Source: Dicyema japonicum
Taxonomy: Eukaryota > Dicyemida > Rhombozoa > Dicyemidae
DNA length: 64,000 bases
Reading direction: 5' to 3'
Assembly: GCA_011109175.1 (NCBI GenBank)
Contig: RDEW01000006.1
Coordinates: forward strand, 719,232 to 783,231
This document shows, piece by piece, positions 33,611-45,112 of this stretch; position 1 is the stretch's first letter, and each line of letters starts with the position of its first letter. The notes under the pieces were generated by a model. The model saw only the letters and a list, made by a program, of their open reading frames with translations, was not told where the DNA came from and made no database searches. The position numbers and the translations under genes were made by a program.

Positions 33611-36120
33611 TTTTCAAACCGACGGAGATAACAAGAGAACAAGGTTTTTTAGAAGAACCACATAACCTGACTCTCGATATTTAATTTTTGATACGCCGAG
33701 AAACGAGTCAAGAATAATTAATTAAGTGTATCCAGTTTACACGGTCCCTGAGAGGCCGATCCTTCTAAGCGCACAACTCCAGACATAACGACAGCTTAGT
33801 GGACAGCGTCTGTGAGTACCCACTATCTTTTGACAGCAGGCGGATGACATGTTACTAATGTCTTTGTTTTCGAATAAATGATCCCCTTGAAATGATAATA
33901 CCCCTTTGATGTGAATTACACATGTTATTTCGTTAATCATACGATTTTAACCAATTTTATAAAAAACAGACAAATTTGGACCAATTAACTGTAAGATTAT
34001 TGTTAAACAATGGAATCAGACCAGACTTCCAATGGCAGAGATACTGAGCACTGTCGCGGACGATGGGGTTCAACACCGCTGAGTAAGCCATCTCGCTTTA
34101 TTTCAATTGTCTTAACGATATTTAGGTCAAAGTTGGTCTGACCCTTCTTTATATAGGGGTAGCTATGCTGGAAAGTGACTACCCATAGAACCGTGGGTCT
34201 TTTTAAATTGATGACTAACGCCCTACAGAAGTCCATTAATTGAAAGATTAAACAAATCACTAAACCCTGTAATTAGTTATTCCCGAGGTCAAAATGCATT
34301 GATGTCCCCACAAGTTCAGTTCACCACGTGACTATTATCACTTGAATCATAAGTGTTATTGTAATCATTTATCCCAATCGCTGAAAGTCCTCTATGGTAG
34401 AGTTACCCCAACTAGTCCTTATCCACGTCTTTTCATGAAAATCCACTATATTTCTCTATCTCTTCAAAAGATGATTGAAACTTAATTTTTGAGCATAAAT
34501 TAGTGTCTACATACTGATGATCGAGAAACATGGTAGTTATTGGATTGGTGGGGAACGTTGGACGGAAATCATATTTGCCCCCTCAGGGGTGGTATAAAAA
34601 TTATAAATTTTTTGGTATTTCTTAGTAAGATTAAGTCAGAAGATATCAATAATGGCATAACAACCTGAAATAGGTTTATCCAGTTCCCCAGGTGGAGTTG
34701 GACACGTCCTTTCAAAGAATCACATCGATCCATGTCCGCCATTGTGAAAACCCTTCCACTTGAGTGTGGAAAAAAGGTCCTTTTTGCACTGGGTCTCTCA
34801 TGACTTAGGTGAATCCCATGACGCCCATTCAAGAATGAATTTGCTTAATCGATTCAAATGGCTTCAATTTTTGTGAATTCCGAAAAATCTAACTTTTCTG
34901 TATAAAATTCTTGAACTCATCTTACAAATGGCTTTGTATGCCATTCAGTTCCCAAAGTATTTCCCTGCTAATTAGCCTTCCAGTAGCCATATAGGTAACC
35001 ACGAATGGAATATACTTTTGTAGCCATCTCAAGCACTCTCATGGTTCTCATAAAGTAATCCAAATAAAGATGTCCTCTCTTAATTTGTTGATGATTTTTG
35101 AAAAGATAATCCCTCGCCTTTGGTCTCAAGATCAGTGAATAGCCATCACTTATACGCAACTTAGCGTTATGATCTTCTCGTCGCTTGTGCAGCACCAGGC
35201 ACAATTTTTCAGTGAGACTCCTCCACAATCCCTGAAAAGCATCAAGTCCCTCTACTTCATTTGGAATCCCTTAGGTCTTATTGGATTGCAACGGGTAGTG
35301 TGTATCTCGTTCGTCCTCGATATCCTCAAGTGAACTCTGCTTCAATCACACCGTAGGTACCGTTGGATCCATTCTGAAGATATGCCAAACAGTGCCATCA
35401 CTTGTTGAGAACATAACCCTTCAATGATTGATTTGGTCTTCCACCCCCATTAGAATAAATGGATTAAAAATACTACCCATTGGGTTACCATCGAAAATAC
35501 ATTTAATTGATTATTTCTTATCATAAATATTAATTAAATACATTTATTTGGCATGCACGAGTTGATAAACAAAGTCTCCAATTATAATCTTATTATTCGC
35601 CTAAGACGATTTCAGACTTAAAATCGAATATTTTAAATTCCCACAAAACAGCCACAATTAAGCTTAATTAATATCTAATAGGTAAAACATCTGTCGACCT
35701 TGAAATCCAGACTATCCACCACATTCCAAAAATGCATGGACATTTCCTGAACAAAGTCTGGTAGCAAACACGAAACTACATGCAAGCTATTAAATAGTCG
35801 AATAATGTCAAATTCCTATCAGTTGTCAATCACGAGTCAATTATATGTATTGGCTGTTCCCATAAATGCCTGCAAAGCATAATTATCAATTGAATTATTG
35901 CCATTTTCTTTATAGGTTAAGTATTTCCCACGCTGTCTTATCTATTCAATGAATCTGTGGTCTGTGGCCTTTTGAAGGTCATTTCTAATAGCACGTGATT
36001 CCCCCTCAGCTCATATTTATACTCAATTTGAATTATTATCATGAGAATGTGCGCAATTATCATTTTCTTCGATTTTTTGCTTAATGCTTAAATAAAATTG
36101 GCCGTCACTACACCGATTTG
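33611..36120. other. Repeat-derived and unassigned spacer
   Basis: 33655-33735 is a minus LINE terminus of the GGATACAC type, with a weak second arm. 35180-35410 on the minus strand is an RTE-like C-terminus (LFG-like HIFRMD then RGRTRYTLP). A minus frame at 34260-34003 and one at 35228-34968 are open but unrecognised. I see no gene I can defend; about 34.4-34.9 and 35.4-36.1 kb are featureless. Confidence 0.35.
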
Positions 36121-36123
36121 AAT

Positions 36124-37129
36124 ATGAATAATCTTGTCGCTGTTCCCGACGATCAGACACTTTTTAAATCAATGATGATATTCTGCCCTGAGTGCTACGA
36201 GACTGTTATTAAGGCACATGCCATGAGATATTTGAATGTGGGGGATACTTATAAGTTCATGGAAATCAAACAAACACAAAACTGGACGGATAAACTACAT
36301 TTCTCTAAGACTTCGCGGAAGAAGGCCAGAACTATTGGTTTCCCCAATATTTTATCATAGAGGACAAAAAGAGGTGGAAGAAACTGGAGAATCTCAAATT
36401 GATAATCTCACACTTGTCGAATCAGGAAGGTAGTATGAAATGAGTAACTTCAAGTAATCTCCATCAACGGACTTTTCCGTGTTAACGGAAACTGGCACCG
36501 CCTCAAGGAAATTTGCAAATACATGGAAACAGCTAATGGGGATTTGGCCGGTCTCTCACCAGACAAATATAGGCCATACGACTTCGCCTCCGCATTCAAA
36601 AATATGCTAAAAATCACAAACCCAAGATATTTCAGCCTGAATTTGAACGAGATTGCTCACAATCATTCCAAGTACCTTGAAAGTGATATTTTAGATATTA
36701 ATGTATCAGATAAGGTTACAGCAATTTCACTTCTGATTCGACTCCTTCCCGAGTACCTCCAATCCGTTATATTCACTTTATTCACATTCTTGAAGAAGTC
36801 TCTGAAAATAATGTTAATATGAAGCCCTTCGTGCTTTCCCGGCTTTTTGCTCCTTCTTTAACCGTATTTTTGTTTAAACATCCAAGGACTCTGATTTGGA
36901 CGACTTAGTCAGAATGATTCCTGTTATCGAGCTTATGATTGAGTATGGAGACAACCTCAACACGGTATGTTGTTGGGTTGTATTTATAGCTTCCTGAAGA
37001 TATCATGACTGAACTGAAGATTCTGTTGTCGAGACGACTTGAGATACAAGCGGGTAGTCTTTGCTTTTTTTAAAAGACTGGGACGTCAGGCTAAGGTTTG
37101 TGATTACATCGGTGAGGATCAACAGGTAG
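36124..37129 (+). CDS. RhoGAP protein, ARHGAP19-like
   Basis: Activates GTP hydrolysis on Rho GTPases. After an N part with TSRKKARTIGFP, the exon FIIEDKKRWKKLENLKLIIS leads across a 25-nt intron into the arginine-finger motif NGLFRVNGNWHRLKEIC. Later blocks are LLIRLLPEYLQSVI, EEVSENNVNMKPFVLSRLFAPSL and IPVIELMIEYGDNLNTLPED, matching RhoGAP helices. Introns are 25, 23, 25, 23 and 21 nt. The frame needs two corrections of one missing base, at the TTTT run near 36350 and the TTT run near 36780; with them the length becomes a multiple of three. The ATG at 36124 is preferred. The alternative without the last introns stops at 37073. Confidence 0.75.
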
Positions 37130-37602
37130 AACTCAATAAATGATCTTGATTTAACACATTATGACTCATAAACCTAAAATATCAGAAAGCATCAATCTTG
37201 CAGCATGAAAATAGATTATTACTGTGTTATTCAACCTCAGAAGTTCAGGTCTTATAAAACTACATCGACTATACGGAAGGGAAGAATGGAGACTATTTCC
37301 AAATGGTTTGATAAGTCCAACTGGTGACGGGTTATCATTGAACTAAATGCCTCACCCGCATGACGGAAGTATCCTCGTGTCTTTTCGCTTGTGGGGACGA
37401 AATGACAAACTCGAAAATCACTGGAAATTTCTTTAGTAAATGAAACCGAATCCCGTTGGTCAAAAACCTGGGGCATTAAGACAGTTATCGGCGGAATGAG
37501 AGAGAAGTTACCGTTCTTTCTCTCAACTGACTGTTTGAATAAAAGTCAGGGACCGTATAGTAAGGATCAAATCAAAAACCACAATTATGTTACAAAAAAT
37601 TA
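37130..37602. other. Convergent spacer
   Basis: Lies between the 3' ends of two convergent genes. A minus frame at 37476-37252 is open for 74 codons without a recognised domain. Confidence 0.35.
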
Positions 37603-38829
37603 TCATCCCCTTCGAATGAGCTTAAGGATAAGAATTATTCCGAAGGCAATGACAAGAACAACCGCCGTGGAAATCGCAGCCATGAAACTATTTTTCACCA
37701 CCATTGCTTTCATTATTGGTAATTTGACTGGGATATTAAACTGGACCAACCCTCGTATTTGATTATAGTTCTCCTGGTGACTGAATGCAGTCCCGAATTC
37801 ACGGCAGTCATAGTGATTATATAGAACCCAGAGTTGTTTAAGAGGTCCCTCAAATCCAGACTTCTCATGGTCCCTGGGAGGTCGATAGTTTTGGTGAGAT
37901 TGTTCGACTGTTATCATCAAGTTAAATACCTTAACAGTGAAAATGAACCCGGAGATGTAGTGGGGATCAACCGGATCATTACTGTACCCCGAAATACGTC
38001 ATACGAAAATATGTCCGTCTTGAAAGATCCGATCGGCTCCATGGGATTTCTACAAATTATCACCAGGAAAACCTAAAGCCCGGAATTTTCTTATGACAGC
38101 GGAATTACCGTACTTACTCTCGGCAATGCAAACTATTTTATGCTGTCCCACGTGGGCTGGGACGATTGTAAGGTGGAATTGCACTTTCTCCCACCATAAT
38201 AATAATCCGTGCATTTATTACTCACCTCCTTTCTCTAATATTAGCAGAGTCATCAACACCGTGATATCTTTGGGTGAGTTAAAGTAGATCTTCACAAAAG
38301 TGGGGGAAGTGGCAATACATGTGATTACATTATCCACCCCCATTCTATATTTAGACATCAAAGTACACTTTGGTACAGCTTTTGGTAAGTCATAGTATAT
38401 ACCGATAATGTAGATATTTAGACTCTCCTTGATTATAATACCATTTTCCGTGAGCATGATCAAACTACAGTCCCTGGTCCTTTTCTGTGATGTCCACCAG
38501 AGTGAATCCCAGTCAAATACATAAGTTTCGAGGAATTCACAAGCAAGCAAACCGATCAATCCGTCATTTTTTGTCCACAGTGCTTTCCCACTGAATTGAG
38601 CCAACAACTTTATTTGGCAAGGCACGTGTAAGTCGGTGTATTGACATGGACATAAATGCTTTGACAACCAACGACTTCGAGGGCGTCGTCTGATTTGAAT
38701 TAACCACGTGTTACCGTAATTTTTCAGCTCAAACTCAGCCATGGAAACCCTATCCAAACACGTGTATAACCCTAACATGAAAGGTTCCACAACGCCTATG
38801 AATAGCGTAGACTTGCCCGTTGACCTCAT
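37603..38829 (-). CDS. Unrecognised type I membrane protein
   Basis: A 204-codon frame from 38829 has spaced cysteines (GLYTCLD, CPCQYTDLHVPCQ, VITCIATS), suggesting disulphide-bonded extracellular folds. Downstream, after short introns, come IPTTSPGSFSLLR, then SNNLTKTIDLPGTMRSLDLR and FYIITMTAVNSGLHSVT (an Ig or FN3-like strand pattern). A single C-terminal hydrophobic segment, AAISTAVVLVIAFGIILIL, is followed by KLIRRG and the stop at 37603. The N-terminus has no clear signal peptide, so a 5' exon may be missing. REJ/PKD-type or Ig-superfamily proteins are possible relatives; I cannot name it. Confidence 0.5.
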
Positions 38830-39590
38830 CACTCGAAACTCGGTCTTTCATTTATTTTTTGACCTTTGAACCTCCAGCTTGTTTATTATCCACGTTGGAT
38901 GAGCATGTGGCAATAAAACTGTCTCCAATTCTGACGTAGTTTGATTTATAAGTAATATTCACAAAATCGTATTCTAAGTGAGCCTCACTGGTATAAAAGG
39001 AAAGCTAAAACAAGCCAGATCATTGAAGAACGATTCGGTTGTCATTTTGTTTGAATTTAAGCCAATAATCGCCGTAAAATTGCATTAACGATTTATGAAT
39101 TGTAATTTCTGATTTATTTTTTTTATTTTCAAGCCCATTGCGGCCGAAGCCTCGAGGATTCTTTGATCCAACTGGCTGGCCTTCATACAATTTTTAAGGA
39201 AATGTGCTCAATCAGCCATTCCTCTCTTCGGCTGTCCCTTCCCCGATGGCATGTAAAGTGAGTTGGATCGGAGAATCCCCAGGAACTGGGAAGTTTTGTT
39301 AATTACCTTATTAAGTTGGTTTGAACAAAAATTGTGTGTATTGGAATTTATCAATAAGGCATATTTGCTTGTCTTTTTTATTAAAGTATTTTTAAATAAC
39401 CGATTTACTGTCAAATCAACTAAATTAATCATATTGATAGCAAACCACAAAATTGTCAATATTTTTTACTTTCACCAAGTTTCCATGAATGCTACCAATG
39501 AGATATTAAGGTTCTTTAAAATATACTTGAATGTCTTTAAAGAAGTTATCCTTCCGGGTGCTGTACATTCAGGTTAAAGGTTCCATCCTC
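38830..39590. other. Intergenic spacer
   Basis: AT-rich with one short plus frame (39263-39577) that is hydrophobic and unrecognised. 39540-39600 borders the 3' end of the next LINE. Confidence 0.35.
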
Positions 39591-39599
39591 CTGAGATCT

Positions 39600-42300
39600 T
39601 CAACTAGAATTACCGTCAGTGTTGTGCTCGGCCGAAGCCTCTAAGACAAAATACTCCTCCATTGCTATGTTGGCAGGGGTCCCCATATCGTGGCGGAGTA
39701 TGTGTCCAAACAGCCTCCATCTTGAATCAGTAATATCACATAATATTGGCTCAGTTCCTGTTCTCTTGTATAAGATTTCGGACGGCATTTTGAAAAAGCT
39801 TCGGGAAGAAAGGAGTGCTCGGAGATGATTTCTGTGAAAAGAATTCAACTTTTTGAGTTCCTGCTCTGTACAGCCCATGTACCGGCATTATATAATAGGA
39901 TCGGCCTCACTAAGACATTGTATAGTCTCATTCGAGTTTTAGGGTCAAGCTTTTGTGCAGAAGCCAGGTCTTCTTCATTTTGTTGGAAGCGACGTTAGTT
40001 AGTGTCTTCCTTCGTGTTATATCTTTGGTGTCACCGAGAAGGGATCCTTGTTTTTTTATCTACGCCAATGCTCCTCGGTCCTTTCCTCACTTTTTTAGCT
40101 CCGTGATTTCGGTTTTGTTTGTGTTTACTTTTAATGACCATTCAGCCATTTTATCAGGCATTTTCTCCAAAAGTGCAATCTTTGTTATCCGAAATAAAGT
40201 CCACGTCATCCGTATGTGCTATTATGCTAGATCCTTCTCGATTTTAGGCTTCAAGTCTCGTAGAGCTGTTTCTGAATAAATAAAAAACAAAATCGGGGAT
40301 AATGGATCTCCTTGAGGGTACCAATTGTCGTTTAAATGTCCTCGATAAAGCTTTCCCAGTCCTGACCATCAAACTTGTGTCCGTCAGGAGTGTCCTGACC
40401 ATCCTAATCGTTGAGCCTCCAAGAAGTGCTCCAGTATTTGCAGCAGCTTTTTCCTGTTGACGGAATCTAAGGCCTTTGACATATCAATCCCCAAAATGGT
40501 TGTCGTATTTTAAAGTTTGAACAGTCGCACTTCTTCATATAACATCTGACTGACTTTGATCTCCCTTTGCGGAAGCCACTTTAATAAGCCGACAGGTACG
40601 AGTCTAGGCGTCCCTCCATTCTTTGAAGCGTAATATTGGCTTGTATCTTCCGCAATGTGTTGCTTAAGACCACTGGTCTTAGGTTCTCAACTTTCCCCGC
40701 TTTTTTGTTTGGCTTCTGTACTGGTATCAATAGTCCTTCTCCAAGTGGAAAGGTGACTCCTTTACTGTACGTTTCGTTTAGAATCCAGGCAATTATCTTG
40801 TATAGTTTTTGAGTTCCATATTTGAAAAATCACAATTTAAACCATATGGCTGGGACTCTTATTGTCTTCAGTTTGAAACTTGCTGTCATCACTTCTTCCA
40901 AAGTTATTTCTTCGTCTAATTTTCCCTGATCGTGTTAATTGTGAGTTTTTTGCTATTTTTTGATACGAATTGTGCTTCAAAATAGTCCGCTATAAGTTCT
41001 GCAACTTCTTGTTGGTTAGCAATATGTTTTCCTTCTTCATCTCGTGAAGTCAGTTTTTCCTTGGTAGTTTTCTGATTTGGCCAACAGCTTCATAATACTT
41101 CAGCTTTTCTTATTTTCTTTTTGATGACTGTTCTTTCCTTTTGTAGCCGATGTTTCGTATTTTTGTCATCTGTATTTAGACATTGTATCCATGCCTTTTG
41201 TTGATTAGCAAGGAGTTTCAATGGGGTTAGTTCGTCAGTGTTACGTAGTCCTCTTTTAGGTATATATCCGCAGCAATCATGATCTTCTGTTTGACCAAGG
41301 TCCACGCAATTTGCGGTGCCAAATCTACTGATATTTCCTCCAATCCTTCATCCAGGTATTTTCTGAATTCCTCTCCCTGGATAGTATTGCTCTTTAGATG
41401 GTCTATAACGAATCCCTTCCCCCGCAGTTCCATGTGTCCATTGCACTTTCTTTTCATCCCTTGCAAACCCATCAGTTTCTTTAAGGACATTTTGGCAACA
41501 ACCATCTTGTGATCGCTGTCAATTACAGAGCATAAGCAATGACAATACTGCGGTCTTTTTGTCTGCAAATAATGTAGTCTATTTGATTGTAGATTTTCGC
41601 AATGCTTCCGTCAGACTTAGTTCTATTGCCTGACCAAGTTGTCCTGAGTCTTTCCGAGTGCATAAAGGCCTTGTTACAAAGGAATAGGTTATTTGCTTGA
41701 CAAAAAGTGGATAACAAGGTTACTGCAATGTTCCTTTTCTCTTCCCATGTCTTCCAATGAATGATTCTTCTATAGTGATTCGATTTCCAACTTTTTCATT
41801 AAGATCACCGGCAATCAATATTAATGTGGAATTTCATAATTGGAATAAACAATGATATATTAGCATAAAAGTCGTCAATCTCCCGGGTTTCTTGTTGATC
41901 CATCCACTATGTGGAGCATATGCGTTAATAATTGTAAGATAACTCTTCGGAGAGTTGATCGTCCAATGTTATTTGCAAAATTTCAATCCTTTCATTGATA
42001 ATCCAGTAACGGTATATGCGCTGGAATAGGCCCTTTCTTACAGCGAATCCTAGTCCGTAATGTTTTGATCCCCCAGAGAGAAAGATTAACTGAAACTTTC
42101 CGTGTTGTTCTTCAAACTCCTTCGATATTTTGTCTCTTGGAGACATCTGATTGATACTTTATATTTTGAAAGGTCTTCACAAAGTTCTTTTCTTTTCCAC
42201 GCACTAGAGAGTCCTCTAACATTAAACGTTAAAAGAAAGAAGTCCTTTAGGTTGCAATTTTCGTGTTTTTCAGACATAAATTTCAAGAGGGACGTCACCA
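39600..42300 (-). mobile_element. RTE-like LINE, nearly full length, decayed
   Basis: The minus strand starts with an endonuclease domain: FLLTFNVRGLSSAWKRKEL, CLQETKY, IFLSGGSKHYGLGFAVRKG, then IDSDHKMVVAKM near 41.5 kb (the SDH catalytic site). Degenerate RT follows (40.9-40.3 kb), and a C-terminus with ELKKLNSFHRNHLRALL and RWRLFGHILRHDMGTPANIA. That C-terminal block recurs at 35.2-35.4, 44.7-44.9 and 55.2-55.5 kb and on the plus strand at 59.6-59.8 kb. The order and the R.W.LFGH.LR block fit the RTE/BovB-type group. Many stops. Confidence 0.7.
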
Positions 42301-42454
42301 CCTCAACCTAAAGGCGATAATTTCTGTAACTTTATATGAATACAGAAGCCCTGAATAGTTTGAGGACTTTTAGGTATTTATGGTCGTATAGTATCACGTC
42401 CGGGCTGATAAGTCTAATTTATCATTCCAAAACAATTGGTTAGCGGACTCTTTT

Positions 42455-42735
42455 CGGAGGAAAACGAAATTTTTAATTTTGTCCAAAAACATGTTCGACG
42501 TAGTATGGGACAAAAATGGAAACCTTGACATCGGTCCCCGATTTTTGAAGGAAAAACGAAATTTTTAATTTTGTCCAAAAACATGTTCGACGTAGTATGG
42601 GCGAAAAGGGAAACTTTGAAATCGATCCCGATTTTTGAAGGAAAAACGAAATTTTTAATTTTGTCCAAAAACATGTTCGACGTAGTATGGGGCGAAATGG
42701 GAGACCTTGAAATCGATCCCCGATTTTTGGAGTTT
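42455..42735. repeat. Three-copy ~91-bp tandem repeat
   Basis: Units of 90-92 bp start near 42457, 42549 and 42639. Each holds AACGAAATTTTTAATTTTGT, AACATGTTCGACGTAGTATG and a CGAT(T)CCCGATTTTTG end. Copies are almost identical apart from a few substitutions and short indels. The unit length is not a multiple of three, so the open frames across it are accidental. Confidence 0.9.
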
Positions 42736-43029
42736 TAAAAGGACATAATTCATTCAATTCTTATCCCAGACACAAAATCCATCCTGGTTTTAGCAAATTG
42801 ACAGACACTTATATCAGATAAATATGTTGGAATAAAACATGATGTTATTTCGCAGATTTATATATAAATTGCGATTCCTTGCACAAGTTTTAATTCTCTT
42901 AAAACATCTGAAGAAATCAAAATGCTCACTGTCTCTAAAAATTATGAACGATTTATGGCTGATTGCATCGATCTTAAAAAATAAAATTAAACCATATAAA
43001 AAATCAGTTAATTTATCCCCAGTAAATCA

Positions 43030-43418
43030 TATTTAAAACTGCCATCCATCCAAGTGGACCCCGCCGACATTATCGACGTTGCGTTGCATCTCACTATTGC
43101 AACAGAGATCAACTAGAGTAGCCACCGGGTCTCACGTGCGTCGTGGCTTTTTAGTGTAGCTAAGCGTCCAAGTTTCTTTAGGAAGCAAAGCGATTTTCCA
43201 CTTATTCCTCCAGTTGTCTCGACCACTATCGGATAAAACGCGAATCGGTCGCGTAGCGCTTCGTATTTCTTCTCCTTTGCCATCATTGTTTTTTCCGCGG
43301 AGTACAGTGTGTCTACCGCGCTCCGACAATGTTGGACGGGCAAAGCGTGTCGACACAAGTAGCGTCCCAGACCAAAGGTTTCCCCTCTTCGAATGGGAAA
43401 ATTGTGATCCCGTCGGAT
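43030..43418 (-). mobile_element. LINE family C, short 5'-truncated copy
   Basis: Colinear with 30150-30545 at high identity, starting at the same 3' GGATGGCAGTTTTAAA end and stopping abruptly at GATCCCGTCGG. This is classic 5' truncation by incomplete target-primed reverse transcription. Confidence 0.75.
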
Positions 43419-43664
43419 TTTTTTAAATTAACTATTAATAATGTATTTTGCCACTAAAATTTTTGGTTGACATACCTAAGATAGCAAAATAGTACCAAAT
43501 TAAAGCTAAGGCAATTGTAAAGTATTATATTAAAGAATTTATGATTCTTGAGGATTGTGTGCTATATTGTCGACTCTGTTTGTGTAATATTAAATGCGAG
43601 AAAAGGCAAAAAAAGCATTTTGTAAATTCCCATCAAAATTTATTTTGAATCTCCTATTAAAATT

Positions 43665-44030
43665 TTGTTAAAACGCTACTTGGATACTACAGAGATGGTT
43701 CCACCCAACAGTAGATCATCTCTACTACCAATACATACTCTCGTCAATCAGTTACTGCTGCGCGGCATGGGGTACAAACATATCCACACCAACCTAAAAA
43801 AGTTAAACTCTTTCCAAGAGACAGTAACGAAAACCTTACAAAAATTCTCCTCCAAATCATTAAAACCAACCCCGTTCGAGGAACTCGTGAGGAGAATGGG
43901 AGCTCAGCCAAAACCCCTAAACTTCCGAAAAGTGATTCGTCCATACAGGAAGTGTGTCGTCACTCGGAAAGAACACCGAGGAAAGATGAGGCTGTTAAAG
44001 GGGCCGGTATTTTGTTGTTAGTCCTCTCTT
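43665..44030 (+). mobile_element. LINE RT thumb remnant
   Basis: A plus-strand frame reads YILSSISYCCAAWGTNIS, as in the thumb of CR1/L2-like RTs (compare TIGYACAAWGSNLS at 47.3 kb), then breaks. 44031-44340 holds nothing I can assign. Confidence 0.5.
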
Positions 44031-44659
44031 ATACTGGAGTCAAGTAGGTAGAAACATTTTCAGATCTGATTTTCAAATATTTATAATTTTAATAAGATAC
44101 GTCATTGTGACTGTTCTACTTTCCGGGAGACTTGGATTCTCGAATATATACGTTAACCAGGGACAAGATTACCTTTGCAGTTTCAATCATGCTTTGTCTT
44201 GATTCGTCCCCTTTGTTTCCAATCCACTCTGACATTGACTTTAGACACTTTATTCGTATTGTTTTCTAGATTACGAGTGTTCTGTATGATATCTTTTTGT
44301 ATTAGACATTTATTTATTCAACAACCCAATATCACGGTAAAACCATTCCAGCAGCGACCTCACCTTTGCCCGGTGTTCTTTCCTCGTGCCCACTCAGGCT
44401 CGTACAGGACACTGATTATACGAGGTCGCATTCCCATAATCTGGAGTCTAGTCTCATAAGGGCTTCCAGATGCGCCGGTACGGTGATCTCCACAAATCCA
44501 ACACTCCGTTACTATGAAAGCCATCTTTTGCATTTCTACGATCTTCCTCATATTTTTCCATGATATAAACGGTCCCCATGAGGCACATGTATATGAGAAA
44601 CATGGCTCGATTTACTTAATCAATACCGGGTGAGTATCAATCTTCCATGTTCCCGATTA

Positions 44660-44930
44660 TTATTATTAAAAAGCACTTTCACAGAACCAAAGAACGTTAT
44701 ATTAACTAAGGTCCCTTTTGTGGCACACGTTTCAAAATCTGCTTCATTAGGCGTCTCCATCGCCCATTGCTTTGCGCATCTGCCCTTAGATCTTCTAGGT
44801 CTTCTGCAGATTTAAGTTTTCTTCCAATTCCATTAAGATCCTTATTCAGAGCTATGGGTAGAGTGACTCTGAGTCTTTTTCTGAATGATGGTTTGTTTTC
44901 ATTGTTAAAGTAATTGTCCATTATAAACAC
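44660..44930 (-). mobile_element. Nested RTE-like 3' fragment
   Basis: Minus frame: NKPSFRKRLRVTLPIALNKDL then LRADAQSNGRWRRLMKQI, the RTE-like C-terminus also seen at 55.2-55.5 kb. CCCGATTATTATTATTA flanks it on both sides (44652 and 44934), consistent with insertion into, or tail formation on, the host LINE. Confidence 0.6.
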
Positions 44931-44935
44931 TCCCG

Positions 44936-45112
44936 ATTATTATTATTACCACTAGGATCACTGGGTAAAAAAGAAAGAAATAAAAGTTCTCATCTAACTA
45001 AGTGATCCCAGACCGACAAAAGAGAGGACGAGCCGGCAGGGTCAAAAATCCTGAACAGGTCTTCTCAAAATTTCTGTATGATTGTAGATATTTCGATAGT
45101 TTATGGAATCCA
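44936..45112 (-). mobile_element. Nested short LINE 3' end
   Basis: Matches 32700-32890 closely. GGATCACT/AGTGATCC arms, TTAGTTAGATGAGAACTTTT loop sequence and a (TAATAA) tail. Only about 175 bp long, so strongly 5'-truncated. Confidence 0.65.

Noticed and set aside
34968-35228. 86-codon minus frame looking like a host gene
   Set aside because: Its start overlaps an RTE-like C-terminus (RGRTRYTLP block just upstream), and I recognise no host family in the rest.
42414-42757. Two overlapping minus-strand open frames of 86-94 codons
   Set aside because: They arise because the ~91-bp repeat unit lacks stops; the unit is not a multiple of three, so frames cycle between copies.
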